Assembly (NCBI GenBank): GCA_937892635.1
Contig: CALBKB010000187.1
Location: 1-6,983, forward strand
Reading direction: 5' to 3'
From: an uncultured Clostridia bacterium
GTDB taxonomy: Bacteria > Bacillota > Clostridia > Oscillospirales > UMGS1783
Length of the DNA: 6,983 bases
The translations under genes were made by a program, and so were the position numbers. How positions within the stretch are numbered: the stretch's first letter is position 1; each line of letters opens with the position of its first letter. Below, piece by piece: positions 6,655-6,983 of this stretch. Below the pieces are notes generated by a model, which was not told the DNA's origin, made no database searches, and was given only the letters and a program-made list of their open reading frames with translations.

Positions 6655-6983
6655 ATGATAGACAGTACGCGCGCCATTTTTTATGCGCGCCAAAAACAAT
6701 TTAACCTCATTGAACGGCTGGCCAACCGGCTTCCTAAAGCAAAGAGCATCTGTATCACGGACAGAAACAGGCTACGGATATTCTACTCAAACACGGACAA
6801 GTCGTCATGGCCTGTGTCGCCGAAGCAGACCCTTCTTTACGGCAACCGGGCAAAGCCATCTGTGAAGCAAGCATTGTTTACAGCACCGACGAAATCTTTG
6901 ACCAAATGCCCTCATTGCTTGCCCGTATTGCCGTATCCGTAATAACCGCAAATGAGAATATCGGCGTTTTTTTGATCCGTCGG
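6655..6983 (+). pseudogene. Unrecognised gene, frameshifted near 6741 and cut at the window edge
   Basis: ATG 6655, preceded by GGGTGA at 6645-6650, opens a protein-like frame for about 30 codons (MIDSTRAIFYARQKQ, then IERLANRLPKAK). After that the frame becomes a low-quality Ser/Arg/Pro/Thr-rich translation and stops at 6940-6942. The frame one base back is closed by TAA at 6735-6737, but from 6738 it is open to the end of the window and looks like real protein: EHLYHGQKQATDILLKHGQ, then VVMACVAEADPSLRQPGK, then STDEIFDQMPSLLARIAVSV. One missing A in the AAA run at 6741-6743 would join the halves as LPKAKEHLYHGQ. No plausible start exists in the second frame before ATG 6807, and that ATG has no ribosome site. 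I do not recognise the family and assign no function. Either the gene is recently broken or the base is a sequencing error. Confidence 0.6.

Noticed and set aside
6668..6691. Paired GCGCGCC elements around an AT-rich spacer at the start of the last gene
   Set aside because: GCGCGC is self-complementary, so the 6-bp stem is weak evidence; it lies inside coding sequence (codons TR and AR) and needs no special explanation.
6738..6750. Programmed -1 ribosomal frameshifting at the break in the last gene
   Set aside because: No X XXY YYZ slippery heptamer is present in the correct register and no clear downstream pseudoknot is seen; a single-base loss in the AAA run is simpler.

Overview
The window looks like chromosomal DNA from an endospore-forming Clostridia bacterium. 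Evidence: a dipicolinate synthase pair (dpaA-dpaB), strong GGAGG-type ribosome binding sites, low-to-middle G+C, and a Gram-positive-style DNA polymerase I with a worn-out proofreading domain. The N-terminal wording of PolA (MKLMILDSNS, then YKAQRK) reminds me of the Oscillospirales/Ruminococcaceae branch, but that placement is from memory and was not tested.

Layout. Positions 1-1488 (minus strand) hold the first 496 codons of polA, cut by the left edge. A 219-base AT-rich divergent region (1489-1707) carries a near-consensus polA promoter and a weaker rightward promoter. Rightward from it run rlmB (1708-2466), a 23S rRNA 2'-O-methyltransferase, and 15 bases later a large membrane protein gene (2482-5031), closed by a textbook intrinsic terminator (5046-5079). 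A second rightward unit begins with a sigma-K-like promoter and holds dpaA (5145-6002) and dpaB (5999-6577), overlapping by ATGA and followed by a hairpin. A third starts from a sigma-A-like promoter at 6610-6638 and enters an unrecognised gene that is frameshifted near 6741 and runs off the right edge.

How the genes work together. polA and rlmB are housekeeping functions (replication and repair; ribosome maturation). dpaAB makes dipicolinic acid in the mother cell for loading into the spore core, and its promoter matches the late mother-cell sigma factor.

The most unusual item is the 849-residue product of 2482-5031. It has the fold plan of a P1B-type (heavy-metal) P-type ATPase: 4 + 2 + 2 membrane helices, a small first cytosolic domain and a recognisable nucleotide-binding/phosphorylation region. 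However, the DKTGT, TGE, HP, TGDN and GDGxND motifs are lost or eroded, and about 300 hydrophilic, probably disordered residues with repeated short motifs are attached at the front. It looks like a pseudo-ATPase recruited to a non-transport role, and is the best candidate here for undescribed biology. I see no CRISPR array, tRNA, rRNA, insertion sequence or phage gene.
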